A stretch of DNA of 64,000 nt from Mercurialis annua (taxonomy: Eukaryota > Streptophyta > Magnoliopsida > Malpighiales > Euphorbiaceae): positions 41,175,665 to 41,239,664 of the forward strand of contig NC_065570.1 in the NCBI RefSeq assembly GCF_937616625.2, read 5' to 3'. Under the pieces are notes generated by a model, which worked only from the letters and a program-made list of their open reading frames with translations, was not told the DNA's origin and did no database searches. Of the stretch, positions 22,915 to 34,902 are shown one piece after another (within the stretch, counting starts at the first letter, position 1; every line of letters begins with the position of its first letter). The position numbers and the translations under genes were made by a program.

Positions 22915-23395
22915 GCCTTATTCCCCCTACTGAATGGATGAGGAAGTTTGATCCCTCCTTGCTGCTTGGTCGATGGGGACTGGATACCCCCTACTTTCTG
23001 GATTTCTCTCTCCGGATTGCAAAGGCATGTCGCTTATTCTAGAATCTTTTGCGTGGAGGCCAACCGCCTGTGTGTGAAGTTGTGAGGAAATTTATGTCCC
23101 TGCTATCTGGATTTCCTTCTCCAAATATCGGAGGCATGTTGCCTATTTTGGAATCTTTTGGAAGTGGAGGCCTGACGCCGATTCTGGAGACTTCTAAGTG
23201 GAGGCCTGACGCCTGTATCTAGAGTGGTCAGTACTTTGATGCCCCCTGCTATTTGGATTTTTGTTTCCGGATAGCGGAAGCATGTCGCCTATTATAGAAT
23301 CTTCTGGTAGTGGAGGCCCGACGTCTATGTTTGATCCAGTAATGGAGGCCCGACGCATGTGTCTGGAATCTTCTGGTAGTGGATTCTAAAGGTAG
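22915..23395. repeat. Degenerate repeats around a GGAGGC..GACGCC motif
   Basis: About seven imperfect occurrences of GGAGGCCTGACGCC or GGAGGCATGTCGCC alternate with 'tattntagaatcttntgg' and 'ctggatttc.ctctccggat'. The motif is close to self-complementary. The repeats follow directly on the gene-like exons, in a 3'-flank position. Origin unknown. Confidence 0.6.
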
Positions 23396-23481
23396 ACTGT
23401 TCTTATCTCAGTTGTGATTTTGTAAAACTTGGCCCCATTTTTCATTTTCCTAATGGAATTGGCCATGCTGCTTGCTTCTAG

Positions 23482-25355
23482 TGTCACAACCCAAAATCTT
23501 TGGTTGCGACTGGCGTAAGAGAATGGGAGTGGTAGCTCTGAAATCCATATCAAGTCTAAAACTGATAACACTTTTTTGCGATAAAACAAATATATATTTA
23601 AAAATACAACTGTTGGGAACATCAATAACAAACATGTGGGCATAAAACTTTTCTAACATCTTGCGTACTTTCCCAACCATAACCATATACGATAATTGGT
23701 AAAGTACAACTAGATCAAAATCTTAGGAAACTAACACCATGGCGAAAACATCATAAAACATAGCCTACAACAAGATATACACAAACAGCAGTTACATAAA
23801 CAAAAGTTACTATCAAGAAACTATTGTCATAGTCTACAACTGGTCTACCATAGTCTACTGCAGCTCTAGTAGGGAGGCATGCACTATACATGCGAGAGAA
23901 ACTTCCGGAATAAGGGGTGAAAGTCTAGTCCGCTCGATACTCTATACACCTGAATGGGATACACTATTGAGGGTCAGACAATGCTGAGTGAGTTTACACG
24001 TTACAAAAGGTATTATATAATATAACATCACATTTAACCAAACATACGTATAACATATAATATATTGCAAGCATTAGATCTGACCAAAACCCTAATTCCG
24101 ATACATATCCTGATCTATACATAATATACTGATAATAGGCGATGCTTAACAATATTGAATTTCTTAGTCCTTGTGGTAGGGTCTCGAGATAGTTTGACCG
24201 AGTTAACCTATACCACGTGACATAGTCCCGTGATAATTCCACCGAGTTAACTCATATCACTTCTTTAACCCAAGGTGTGAGTCCCGAGATAGTTCCACCG
24301 ATAACTCACTAGACACATGTCCCGAGATAGTTCCACCGAGTTTAACCTTGTGTCTATTAAATAAAGTTAGTCGATACTGACATCTAAGACTTACCCAACA
24401 CCGGTGATCACACAGTCCTATTGACGCTCAATAGGTAGCTCGTTCCCTCGGATAAAAAAAATAAACGGTACAATAAACTCATACGATATGCCATGCATTC
24501 GTTATTAGTACTTATAATATATCAAATAACTTTAAGTAATAACATAGAAAAGTAAAGTGTAACTCACTGAAACCGCTATCCAATAACTATACTATTAACA
24601 CATCAATTTAGCCTCCCGAGAATCTAACTCGTTGATCTTGCAACTCGTTGAATTTTCTGTTATAATACAATGTCAAAATTCATTTATGTTATAAATGTCA
24701 ATTTTAGTATTAACCCTCTGTCTAAAACTAGGCCAATATCATGTTTTCTCTCTTTGTTTTACTTTTTAGGATTTCGTCGATGTCCGGAACTTAAAACCCT
24801 TGCTTGCTTAGCCTTTTGTTATCTTAATAATATACTCAAGTTCACATCGATATCATATCTTAACATTTAAATATGATTCATCGAGTTAAAACAACCGATT
24901 ATCGTGCATACAAACCCCCGAAAAAGCACAATCGGGGTAGGGCACGTCGTGCCAGGTCCTCGCACGTCATGAGACATCCTAAGCAGCCCCAAATTCTCAT
25001 TTCCGACATGGTTTTGACCCCGAAAAATGTTTAAAAAATTACTGGCATGCTCCCACATCATTATAACAAAAAAATCATCCTTAAATACTTAAAAAACGTA
25101 AAAAGATGATATGATTTCGGTTAGTTAGATTTGAACGTATAAATCCCTAACTTAGAACAGCCCATAAATCATCAAAAACATCACCAAAATCACCTTAAGT
25201 TGAAGCCATGGGATGCAAAAGAATGGATATCTTGAAACAACGGTATGAAAATCGTCTAAAGCGGATAAGAAATGCTCAAACCCTAAGCTTGCGATGTTTG
25301 GAGCATGAAGAAGATGAAGATCATCTCTGAATTCACAGAGTTTTATTTGATATAA
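23482..25355 (-). repeat. LTR fragment D1 (chromovirus-type LTR)
   Basis: It starts TGTCACAACCC with the family terminal block (GCGACTGGCG...gggagtggtagctctgaaa). It contains the CTCACTCAG...CTGACCC block (23974-23992), four tandem 'tcccgagatagttccaccga' units (24175-24345), the CCTATTG hairpin (24417-24435) and a GGCACG-T-CGTGCC palindrome (24941-24953). The 5' part of the LTR is cut off where D2 begins at 25356, next to a leader-like stretch (about 25280-25350). Confidence 0.75.
24417..24435 (-). other. Conserved LTR RNA hairpin (D1)
   Basis: CCTATTG / AGCGT / CAATAGG in transcript sense. The stem is the same as in A, with one loop change. Confidence 0.65.
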
Positions 25356-26269
25356 TTTCACGACCCAAATCCATGAGTCGCGACCGGCGCTAGGGATCAG
25401 GAGTGGTTGCTCCAGAACCCGTAGCAAGCCTTTGACAAAACCCTATTTCTTTAAAAACCTTCTATCAAATTCGTTATAAATTTTCATGTGAGCATGCTTT
25501 ACGTTTCCTCATGTCTAAGTGATTGTTACCTTAGCATGGCATACCAACTCATTTTACCATAAACTCATAACAAACAGCCCAAGCTGATCATATAATCATA
25601 ATCGTATTAATGTACATAGGCATATAAACAGATAGGTAGGTAGGTAAACAACATATAAAAAGACTCAACTATGGTCTGACATCCTCGTCTCCTCGACGGT
25701 TAACTAATATCGAACTATCTACTGGCAGAGTGATGTACGACTCTTCAAATCCCAGAATGTACCTCCGAGAACAAGAAGCTGGCAGGTAATCTTCAAAACA
25801 TTTGAACCAATCCTGAAAATATTCAACTGTAAATTGGGTCAGTTAAAACTGGTGATTTTGCACATTACAAATAAACATTAACAAAATAGATAATACATAA
25901 TCCATATATATTATAGACAAAACCTTAAACAGGATTCCATATTTATTATTGGATATTATTAATACAACTTTCTCATCGATCTTTCAGGTATCAGTGTTTC
26001 ACAAATTCATCATAATAATTGCGGACATGCAACTTACACAAAGTACTCGTACAAACATACTTTTGTAATATCTCAATCCTTGAATTATTGGGGCTTAGCT
26101 CACGGTGCCACTAGCCGGGAGACCCAACTTTCAGACCCATTCTGACGTAATCCAACAAACCCATGGTCTGTTCTTATCCTTCAGACTCGAAACTTTACGG
26201 TTGTCTGGTTTTTCCACACATTTATATTAACATATTTTATATTCATTTTACCACTGGTTTACATACAGT

Positions 26270-26288
26270 TCCATTGCCGCCCAATAGA
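26270..26288 (-). other. Conserved LTR RNA hairpin (D2)
   Basis: UCUAUUG / GGCGG / CAAUGGA in transcript sense. The third pair becomes U-G, allowed in RNA but a C-A mismatch on the other strand. Confidence 0.6.
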
Positions 26289-26337
26289 AAAGCTTATTTC
26301 GTCGGTATTATATTGGCACTTTCAAACATATATAATA

Positions 26338-26704
26338 GGCTTAATTTCTTAAAAAAATCTCACCTTGCATTTTTTTTTCGTTTAATTTTTTGTCGTAAAT
26401 ATTTTTAAAAAATTTAAAAAAAATCGGAAATATTTTGTAAAAAATTAAAAAAATATTATTATTTTTAATTTTTTGAAGAAGATGGTATTTTTGTACTATT
26501 AATAACATTAATATCTAATTAGTATATAAGTTAAAAATGAATGATTGTTTTAAACTCTTTTTCAAATGAAAAGAGTACAATTTAATGTTTTTGGGTAGAG
26601 ATGAAACATAAATACTCAAAATTGGGGTACAAATGGTGTTTTTACAAGGTCAGTGTATAAACGAAAAAAAATGCAAGGTGGGATTTTTTTGAAGGAATTA
26701 AGCC
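26338..26704. mobile_element. MITE 5 (Mutator-type) inside LTR D2
   Basis: The 367-bp element has inverted ends starting GGCTTAATTTCTTAAAAAAA. A perfect 9-bp duplication TATATAATA lies at 26329-26337 and 26705-26713. The subterminal 'ctcaccttgcattttttttcg' (split here) is inverted at the right end. Confidence 0.87.
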
Positions 26705-27925
26705 TATATAATATATACTTTTCAAACAATATATACAGGTTTATAAAGAGTTGATAATTAATACAGATATGTAAAGTACAACTCACTGCTTTCTTTCCCT
26801 AGAAACAAACTCCAACGTTAGCTCCTCATCACGCACTGTGCGAATTAATACCTCGAGATGTCGACGGGTCTACGAAAAACTCAAATTAAAATACTGAAAT
26901 AAAAATCCTAACTTTAAGGATACACACATTGACTCCACTCAAATAGTCGATCACTCGATCGATCATATAATCAAGTATTCATATCAAAAACTCAAATTAT
27001 TACTTTTAAAATCAATTTCACATTTCTTGAAATCATTTATCTGATTTAATTTCATTAAACCTTTTATCGACAAAACATTTCTTATAAAAACTCTTTTTCA
27101 ATTCTCAATCTTTCCCTTTTCAAAATAGTTTCCTGTTCTTCATCGATCGAGTACTTTACTCGTTGCTCGACGGTATCGACAAAACTTTAACATTTGTAAA
27201 CCTGTCGTTTTGTCGGCAAAACATCAATCCTTCAATTTTTGGCAAATATACAAATTGACCCTTAAACTTACCATTTTGAAAAATTCACCCAAACATCATA
27301 AATTTCATACCAAATAACCATCAACAATCTCTAAACATTTCTAACTCGAAAAATTACTTATTTAAGCATGAAATTCAACACGTGCAAGTAAACGAATTCA
27401 ATATTCATGTGAATTCATACAAAAATCCATTAATTCATTTTAATTATCAATTTGATCTTCCATCAGATTTGTAATCATTTTAACTCTTATTTAATCATGC
27501 ATGTCCATTCAAATTAAAGAATCAACCATCAATACTAACATGCATGTAGATCAATCACATTGCTTATCCAAATATCTCTACAAAAACCCAAAACAATAAG
27601 TCACCATCAAATCAAAATCCATGAAAACGTTTTTTAGATATACCTATAAGGATGATATCCTCCAAATTTCAGAAGATTTGACCATGTGGTTTGAGAGAAA
27701 ATTAAAAAATACTATCCTTATATGTTCTTGAATAGAACTTCAATCTTTCGCCCTCAAATCCACTCTTATGTAGCTAATTCCTTCATATATTGAATTATTA
27801 GAAGTGTTTCTAGGGTTAGGATATCATCTCAGGGATTTTAGAGAGAGAAAGGAGGGTATTGGTAAGAAAAAGCATCAAGAATCACCCAAAAATAGCACGA
27901 AATGAGCTTATTTATACTAAATACC

Positions 27926-28050
27926 GACGATCGTCTAAACAGCCAGACGATCGTATATAACCTCCAGACGATATTTAAGAAGGTTTTCTAGCGGCCTGGT
28001 ATCATTATTTAAAAACAAACGATCGTCTGATCATCATAGACGATTGTCTG
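27926..28050. repeat. AGACGATCGTCT palindromes in LTR D2
   Basis: GACGATCGTC at 27926-27935 is followed by AGACGATCGTAT, AGACGATATTT, CGATCGTCTGA and AGACGATTGTCTGG forms. They lie just upstream of the TATA-like box in transcript sense. The same motif recurs in the LTR fragment at 50522-51567. Confidence 0.75.
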
Positions 28051-28302
28051 GACCCTAAAACACCCACAACTCATACTTTTTTCTACTTAAACGCATGCGG
28101 TTGGTTCCCGAACCATATCCAAACTTTAATATATCCATGAACACATATTAAACACATGTACACCTTGTCTTAAACATGTCATTCATAAACCGACAATTAT
28201 CAAATATGAGAAACACGCTATACACTGCTCGTTTCATGTCAGACACGACGGAACCTACATCACTTATCCAAATCCTACGTCACTCAAGTATGGAGTATTA
28301 CA

Positions 28303-28891
28303 TTTTTCCCCACTTAAAAATAATTCGTCCTCAAATTGCAAACAACTCGTATTCACTTTCTAATTTCTCACAACCAATGGGCACTTCACGCTTCCGCTGC
28401 TCTACTTTGATACTTTATATCTCTTTTGAATTTTCCTTTTTACATTTGATTTTTCTTCATCCGTCCTTATCTCATTAACTACTTTCGCTTTCTCGTTAGC
28501 TTTTACCAACTCTATTTCTTATTCTCACTACGTTCGCATCCAATCATCATACTCATTTCTTATTCCCATTTCTCTCGTCATTTTCCCCAACTATGATGTT
28601 TTCATGACTCTTTTGTCTTTTCCATGGTCCCGAGATTCACACGTCAAACTCGTACTTACCATATTCGTATATCGAATCTTATTCTCTTAATCATTAAAAT
28701 TTCAAATATGGATACCAACTTTCACTTTACCATCTCATTCGATATTCATTCACTTTTCTCTATTAATTTATTAACCTTAATCCTTAATAAATCAATTTCG
28801 ATTTTTATCTATCAATACTCAACCGTATTTTAACATCACGATTCTTTTTTATCCATTAACTTTGCCACACTTTACTTTTATCTTGCATTCA
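28303..28891 (-). other. 3' internal remnant of the D2 element
   Basis: The left end on the minus strand shows a purine-rich tract followed by 'aatttgaggacgaattat', the same pre-LTR signature as in A and B. The remainder is T/C-rich with no pol coding sequence. It ends where LTR E begins at 28892. Confidence 0.55.
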
Positions 28892-29314
28892 TGATGGATA
28901 CCAGACTCAAACTAAGTATGATCGTACTACATTGAGAACAGACTCAAACCGCAGAAGCAGACAACACCAGCGCGTATCATGTCCCTAACACAGACAAGGA
29001 CATAACGGTTAGAAAAGAATCCTGGGTTTACATGGATCAACACGGAATCTATTGACTATAACACTCATGATGCAGGTTTCCATATCAGGAGTTGATTGAC
29101 ATGATTATGGGAATTAGAGGTCAAACATACCTTATCTAAATAAGGTATGGCCAAGAAAGGTACTAGAACCTTAAACAATATAAATAAAGGGCTGAAGACA
29201 GGTATGAACCTAATTTCACACATGCATTCAATCTACACCTTCAATCTATCTTAGCTCATATACCGATTCTAACTTAGGTATCAGAGTTAATTCGGACCTA
29301 AACAGGTCTAAATC
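28892..29314 (+). repeat. 5' LTR of Tat-like element E, left piece
   Basis: It begins TGATGGATACC. It has a TATA-like AATATAAATAAAGG (about 29178-29191) and the 'taacttaggtatcagag' stretch typical near the end of Tat-lineage LTRs. It is interrupted by element B, and the remaining 62 bp of the LTR lie at 39288-39349. Confidence 0.65.
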
Positions 29315-30210
29315 TGTCACGACCCGATTTCCCCCTCGAAACTCGAGCCGAGACCGGCGCTAGGGAATGAGATTGGTTGTTCCGAAACCCGTAGCAAGCA
29401 TAAAACCTCTATAAATTTTTCGCCTCCTATAAATCTAGATCGAACATCGTGTACAACCCGTTTTCAGAAAACACCGTTAAAACATTTTTCCGTTTAATGT
29501 GGAAAACACATTCTGAAAATATTCATATAAGCGAAATCGCGTTTTCAGAAATGCTGGTTGAATAACCCTAGTTATTCTGACCCACGCGCATTTCTGAAAA
29601 CTGGCCCGTTTTCAGAAAACACCGTTAAAACATTTTTCCGTTTAACGTGGAAAACACATTCTGAAAATATTTATATAAGCGAAATCGCGTTTTCAGAAAT
29701 ACTATTGCAGCATCTAAGAGTTTAAAGTGTTATTTACATAACATCAGAATAAGCTTCCCTGATGGAAAAAGGTGGAAGCTCGACCAAACCCGGTAGCTAG
29801 GTACCTGAAAATGATAAACAACAACGGGGTCAGAAATATAAATATTTCTGAGTGAGTAGATAGGTTTACAGTTAAATACCAAAATCGCATATAGACAAAA
29901 TATCGGTATATAAAAATATTACCAGTCTTCGATCCAAATGAAACCCCAGTCATGTTACGTTATAGTGCTATCATATATATAATGCATATGCACCACTCTT
30001 GTTTAATACAGGATGAGCTGTATACATATGTATCACAGCCATCTTGACTCTGTATAGGGTTGCTGGGCCGGAACTTAAATCACTGCCACCTCAGGACTAC
30101 CCATTAGGTTTAAGCAGCTTAGCAAGCATCTGGCATAAAACCTAATCTCAGTATGTATGCTTATAATATTTACCTCTCATCTAGTTCATTAACACCGGTG
30201 ATCACACAGT

Positions 30211-30229
30211 CCTATTGTTGCCCAATAGA
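30211..30229 (-). other. Conserved LTR RNA hairpin (element B, 3' LTR)
   Basis: UCUAUUG / GGCAA / CAAUAGG in transcript sense, with an outer U-G pair. The loop differs from A. Confidence 0.65.
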
Positions 30230-30993
30230 TAGCTCGTTTCAGTGGATCTTCCTTGGCTAAGTTTCATACTTAGTGTGATTTATGTATTTAAAAACAATTG
30301 AATACTAATATTCAAAAGTAAACAAATGAACTCACAAACACCGCTAGGTCTGGAGCTTAATCCTGTGGTTGTGGTCAGACTGCTGGCTAGCTGGTCGGAC
30401 TAAATACACAAAGCAAACAGGATAAAACACATTAATATATGTTTCCTATAAAATTTCTAGGTCCTTAAACCCAGATCTAGGTCAAACATATAATCATATA
30501 AACACGTAATATTTATGGTCTCTTTTCTTTAAAAACCATATTATAAATTTTCGTTTTGAGAAAACGTATAAACTTCTCTCTAGAAGTTATTTTAAGTATC
30601 ACAATACCTAAAGAAAACCATTTATAGTATAGACCAAATTGTCAAAACAATTCTCGGTCATATACTAAGTATTTAGCAAAACTGATTGCTAAATCTTTGA
30701 AACCGTTTAAACGTTGACTTTAACTCTTTTAAAGTCCATTATAAACGTTTAACTTTACTTTTAAAATCTCCTTCTAAAAGTCTTTAGGTTTAGGTTATAA
30801 AACCTTTTCAGATTCTTCTATCACAAGTTATCATTTTAAAATATCTAACTTTAATTAGAAACATTTATTAAAAAATGTTTTAGGTTCGTTTGGAAAACAC
30901 CTCGGGTTATTAGGCGAAAGCACGTCGGAATCGCCCCCGGAAAGTCCCCCGAAAAGCCCGAAAGAAACGAACCCCGACAACCCATCGGGGTTG

Positions 30994-31118
30994 CTGTGCG
31001 CCCGCACAGCAGTACTGTGCGGTCACACAGTACAAACTGTGCGGTCGCACAGCATTTTCATGCTGTGCGCCCGCACACTATGCTGTGCGGTCGCACAGCG
31101 GGCTGCGCACCCGCACAG
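30994..31118. repeat. CTGTGCG-NN-CGCACAG palindrome array (B, 3' LTR)
   Basis: Six units have the same 7-bp stem as in element A but with CC or GT spacers; three are imperfect. The other LTR has four units. Confidence 0.88.
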
Positions 31119-31473
31119 CCCCGGAAATGAATATTCGGGACCCCCGTCCTGCTTATAACGTCCAAAAACACTATTCTAACGCCCACAATCACATATACAC
31201 AATTCAAAATTAATACGAACGTTTAAAACGATAATTCGATACGGTAACCGTTTATAAACGAGTTTATATTCGAAATAAACCGAAATAAATGTTTAATACG
31301 GATATAATACCTCGATTACGTGAGTAATCGTTGAAGAAATGGAGTTAGAATCAAGAAATCGTCGAAATAGGTCGAAACCTAATTCCCGCCGCACGTACAG
31401 AGCCTTCTGCTCTTATTTCCTTTTCAAAAGGAAAGAAAAATGGCCTCTGAGCCTAAAATTTGTTAACCTAATG

Positions 31474-31474
<1 letters not shown>

Positions 31475-31519
<45 letters not shown>
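31475..31519 (-). promoter_or_regulatory. (TA)n tract at the promoter position of LTR B (3' LTR)
   Basis: A 45-bp alternating TA run precedes, in the minus sense, a leader-like sequence (aggctcagaggcc..., cttttgaaaagg). It occupies the place where A and C have a TATA box. The partner in the 5' LTR is 63 bp. Confidence 0.5.
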
Positions 31520-31521
<2 letters not shown>

Positions 31522-32067
31522 GGTTAAAGTGCCATTTAGTACTAGCTCAATCATGCACTTTAAATCGACTTCTAAACTAGTCGTTCGTAGCCTAAACGGA
31601 AACGACTTTCAAATTTCGTGAAAATTTTACCAAAAATCAAATAAATTATAGAAAGAATAAAAATATAATTTTTATTCTCATCCGACTTATATTTTATTCT
31701 TAATATATCATTTTCGATTTTTTAAACCCGCATTGAGTGCGCTTGATAAAATTTCTGCTTCCAAATTTTATCAAATTTTCACGATAACCTTTTTTAAAAT
31801 ATTTCGCGAATATTAGCACAAAAAATATTCGCTAGGGACTTATAAATTATTCTGCACCCAATTCATAAATCCATATTATTTTCGTTAACTATATAACTAA
31901 TCAAATTTAAATTGTAAAAACTTAAATTTGTAATCCTATAGCCATAATAAAAATTTAGGGACACTTGTAAATTAAATTTATCTTTAAATTTAATTTATCT
32001 ACTCTCGTCTAATAAAATATTAGACACGTGGCTATATTTTAAATCCTTAAATTTCCGGGTTATTACA

Positions 32068-32080
32068 TTCTCTCCTCCTT
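32068..32080 (-). other. Polypurine tract of element B
   Basis: AAGGAGGAGAGAA on the minus strand lies directly before the 3' LTR, preceded by the shared 'aaattcgaggacgaattt' signature. Confidence 0.8.
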
Positions 32081-34902
32081 ATATAAATTCGTCCTCGAAT
32101 TTACATATACTTACTTTTCACTTATAATCCAAACTTCACTTATACTTAGTCTCACTTCATGCTTCGGAAAGCATAGTACCATCTTGACTGGTGTCACCAA
32201 TTATATCTCTCTTCCTCGCTGTTGTTCTTATCATCTGTTTGAACTTCCGTTCAGCAAACAGATTACCCACTTTATATACTCCTCTTGATCCTATAACTCG
32301 TATAAAATACCTTTTTCTCCTTAGTTTAGCGTCCTACAACGCATTCCAAGAACTAATCTCTAGTATATTTCTTGCTAAGTGATCCAAATAGGTAGGTATA
32401 AGTTAGTACCATTTAACTTACTCCAGGGTTATCATAAAACTAGGTTACCATTGCTAGCTTCTAATATCTCCTCTTTTAGTATACCACCTTTGTCACACAT
32501 CTTTATTTATTTTATTTTTCTTTAACTTTTCTTTTGTTTTCTTTTCAACCTTAGCTGTTTGTTTATGGATTATCTTATTATTGAGATGACTTTTAGTATG
32601 TTTTATGATTATAGTTTTATAAACTAACCATTCATCTTTTAGTTTCCTTACTTTTCTATACCTTGTATAGAATGTCCTTTATTTCATCCTCAATCTATAG
32701 TAACTTCTTGTTACAGATTGGGTAACTGATCTTCTCTCTTGCAGGAATGTGGTTGTATAGGTGTGGGTGTGGTTATAATCTAATCATCTCCTATGAAATA
32801 CTTTCTAACTTATCCCACATACATAGCATCCTTGTTCACAGCTAGCAGTTTTCATAACTGTGCTATAGCTGTTACTATCGTAATTAATTAACTGACTATC
32901 AACTTTAGCTCCACTTTCAAAACATTTTACATTAAAACAAAATGTTCATTAAATATTTTCCACTTTTAGTCGGCCATGCATTATGCATTTCTGGCCCGAC
33001 AGTCAAAATACATGTACATTACATGTATATTTCCATTACCAGTCAGCCTAGACTTCGCAGTCATAAGGCTCGGTTCTCGGAATTTTTCTTTTGAAATTAC
33101 TGTCTCAATACAGTTTTCAAATTCTTTTTATACATATATGGAGCTTATGTTGATAATTGCAAACTAACTAAAGTTTACACTTATTATCGTGATCACTTGC
33201 GCTTTTGGCTCACTGCCAAAATTCACGCAAGTTTCGCATCATCACCTTCATCTTCGATCATCATATACCTCTTCATTCGACGATCGCAACGGTTAAAACT
33301 TAGATAACCGTCCTGGGATTATCCTATCCCAAAATCAAACCGATCTAACAGTTCGATCACTAGTTAATGGGGTTTTACTATACTCTGTTAGTTCCAGATA
33401 ACATCTGAAACTTGCTCCTTTAATTCTTTATCTCTTTCTTACCTTGATAATTTCCATCTAATGTTAATCCAAGGTTTATTATACTGTTTAAGTATATTGT
33501 TTATTCATTGAATAATTAATAATTATTTATTAATAAATACCTTCTTTGACACGACTTCACAAAGTCTGTCAGTCGTTAGCATAATCAACGACTTTCTTTA
33601 TTCAAAACAGAACTAGTAGTGTAACTACTTAGTTCTGAAAATTATTCTCCTTTTTATCATCTTTCTTTTAGTTAATTCATTGTTATTTATTGGTTAAGTG
33701 CTGAGGTTTACTCCTCTCAGACTTATGAGTTTTGGTTTATCTAACCACTCGTTTGGATTTAAAAGATATGTCCATTACTGACATCTGCTCTGTCTGTAAG
33801 ACCAATCTCAGATCCATTTTAATTAAACACATACGTATGACTTTGTTCACCGACAATTACTTGAAGTCAAACTAACCGAGTTGTGTTTAATTATATCCTA
33901 CTCTCTTTTATCTTAATCGCAATTATCTTCTATTATCTATTCTCGAACTTTTATTTATCATAAAAGTCCATCACTAGACTTACCTCTCAGTCTAACTCAG
34001 AGTAAGAATGTAAATTCTCACTTCCTACTCTTCTCAATCTTTATTAATTCCTGATGCTTTAGAATGAAACATTAGAATCCAGATCTTTATTGTTTATTAT
34101 GAACAATAAAAATCACAACATCTTATCTTCGCTATCTTGAATCCTACCTTGACATTATTACAGAGTTTTCGTTCGGGTATGCTTACATTTTAAAACAAAT
34201 ACAGTTTGTTTTGTAAACAAATTGTTTCTCAACAATTTATTTCACAAAATTTTTGTTTTATAAACAAATGGTTTCTCAAACCAATCATTTCAAACATATG
34301 TGCATATACACATATTCACCCACATATATAAGTATATGTGTGTACCAGTTGGATTTTTTTTTTAAAATTCATCTCTTCAAAACTGTGAATCTAACAATTC
34401 ACATTTTAAAACTTTTGTACAATTGTGTCTCAGGGTGATGACATCTCTCATCCCCAAAGAGTTGCTATACAATCCTCTTTCTCTTTGATATACAATATAC
34501 ATGATGCATGTCCTAACAAAATCATTTTTGTATAAGTATATGGAATTCAAGTATTTCTTTTTCTATAGTGATTGTTGCAATAGGCATTCATGATGCATCT
34601 GAGCACAATAATACATTCTTTTAAAACAAAACTATATACTCACTCTGTAAGCTTCTTTCAAACTACTTCTCCGTAATATTTCAAGTTTCTTAATCCTAAT
34701 AATTTATCCTCACATTAGGATTATTATTGCTTTACATCCCTAACTTATCAATTCTCAATTCTCATTTATCATTTAATTTTTAATGTTTACTTGTATGTGT
34801 ACTTCTTTTTGTTTAAGGATATGATTTGTATCTGTAGTTTATGTTTTCTAATTCTAACGTGAATACTGAAAACACATACTAACTTAAACATTTAACACAT
34901 AA
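32081..34902 (-). other. Non-coding interior of element B (no pol)
   Basis: About 2.8 kb of T-rich sequence lies where a chromovirus would carry pol. I find no RT, integrase or protease motif in any frame. Local direct repeats such as 'tttgtaaacaaat.gtttctca' (34200-34290) occur. The region looks like unrelated filler rather than a decayed pol. Confidence 0.7.

Larger units (their letters stand above)
25356..28302 (-). repeat. LTR D2 (chromovirus-type), degenerate
   Basis: It runs from TTTCACGACCC (terminal block, expected TG mutated to TT) to ...GGAGTATTACA. It contains the hairpin variant (26270-26288), a MITE (26338-26704), AGACGATCGTCT-type palindromes (27926-28050) and, on the minus strand, a TATA-like AGTATAAATAAG (about 27907-27919) with a leader-like sequence beyond. 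Its CCCCACTT...'aattcgtcctcaaatt' right flank is the start of a 3' internal end. Confidence 0.75.
29315..32067 (-). repeat. 3' LTR of element B
   Basis: TGTCACGACCC...GGGTTATTACA. It holds a roughly 145-bp direct repeat (29458-29603 and a truncated second copy) bounded by GTTTTCAGAAA/TTTCTGAAAAC, the CAGAAATAT hairpin (29831-29850), the CTATTG hairpin (30211-30229), a CTGTGCG palindrome array (30994-31118) and the (TA)n tract (31475-31519). Relative to the other LTR it lacks about 400 bp after 29703. Confidence 0.93.

Noticed and set aside
29744..29953. 69-codon ORF repeated at 37122-37331
   Set aside because: Lies in both LTRs of B with no domain. The repeat reflects LTR identity, useful only as evidence of recent insertion.
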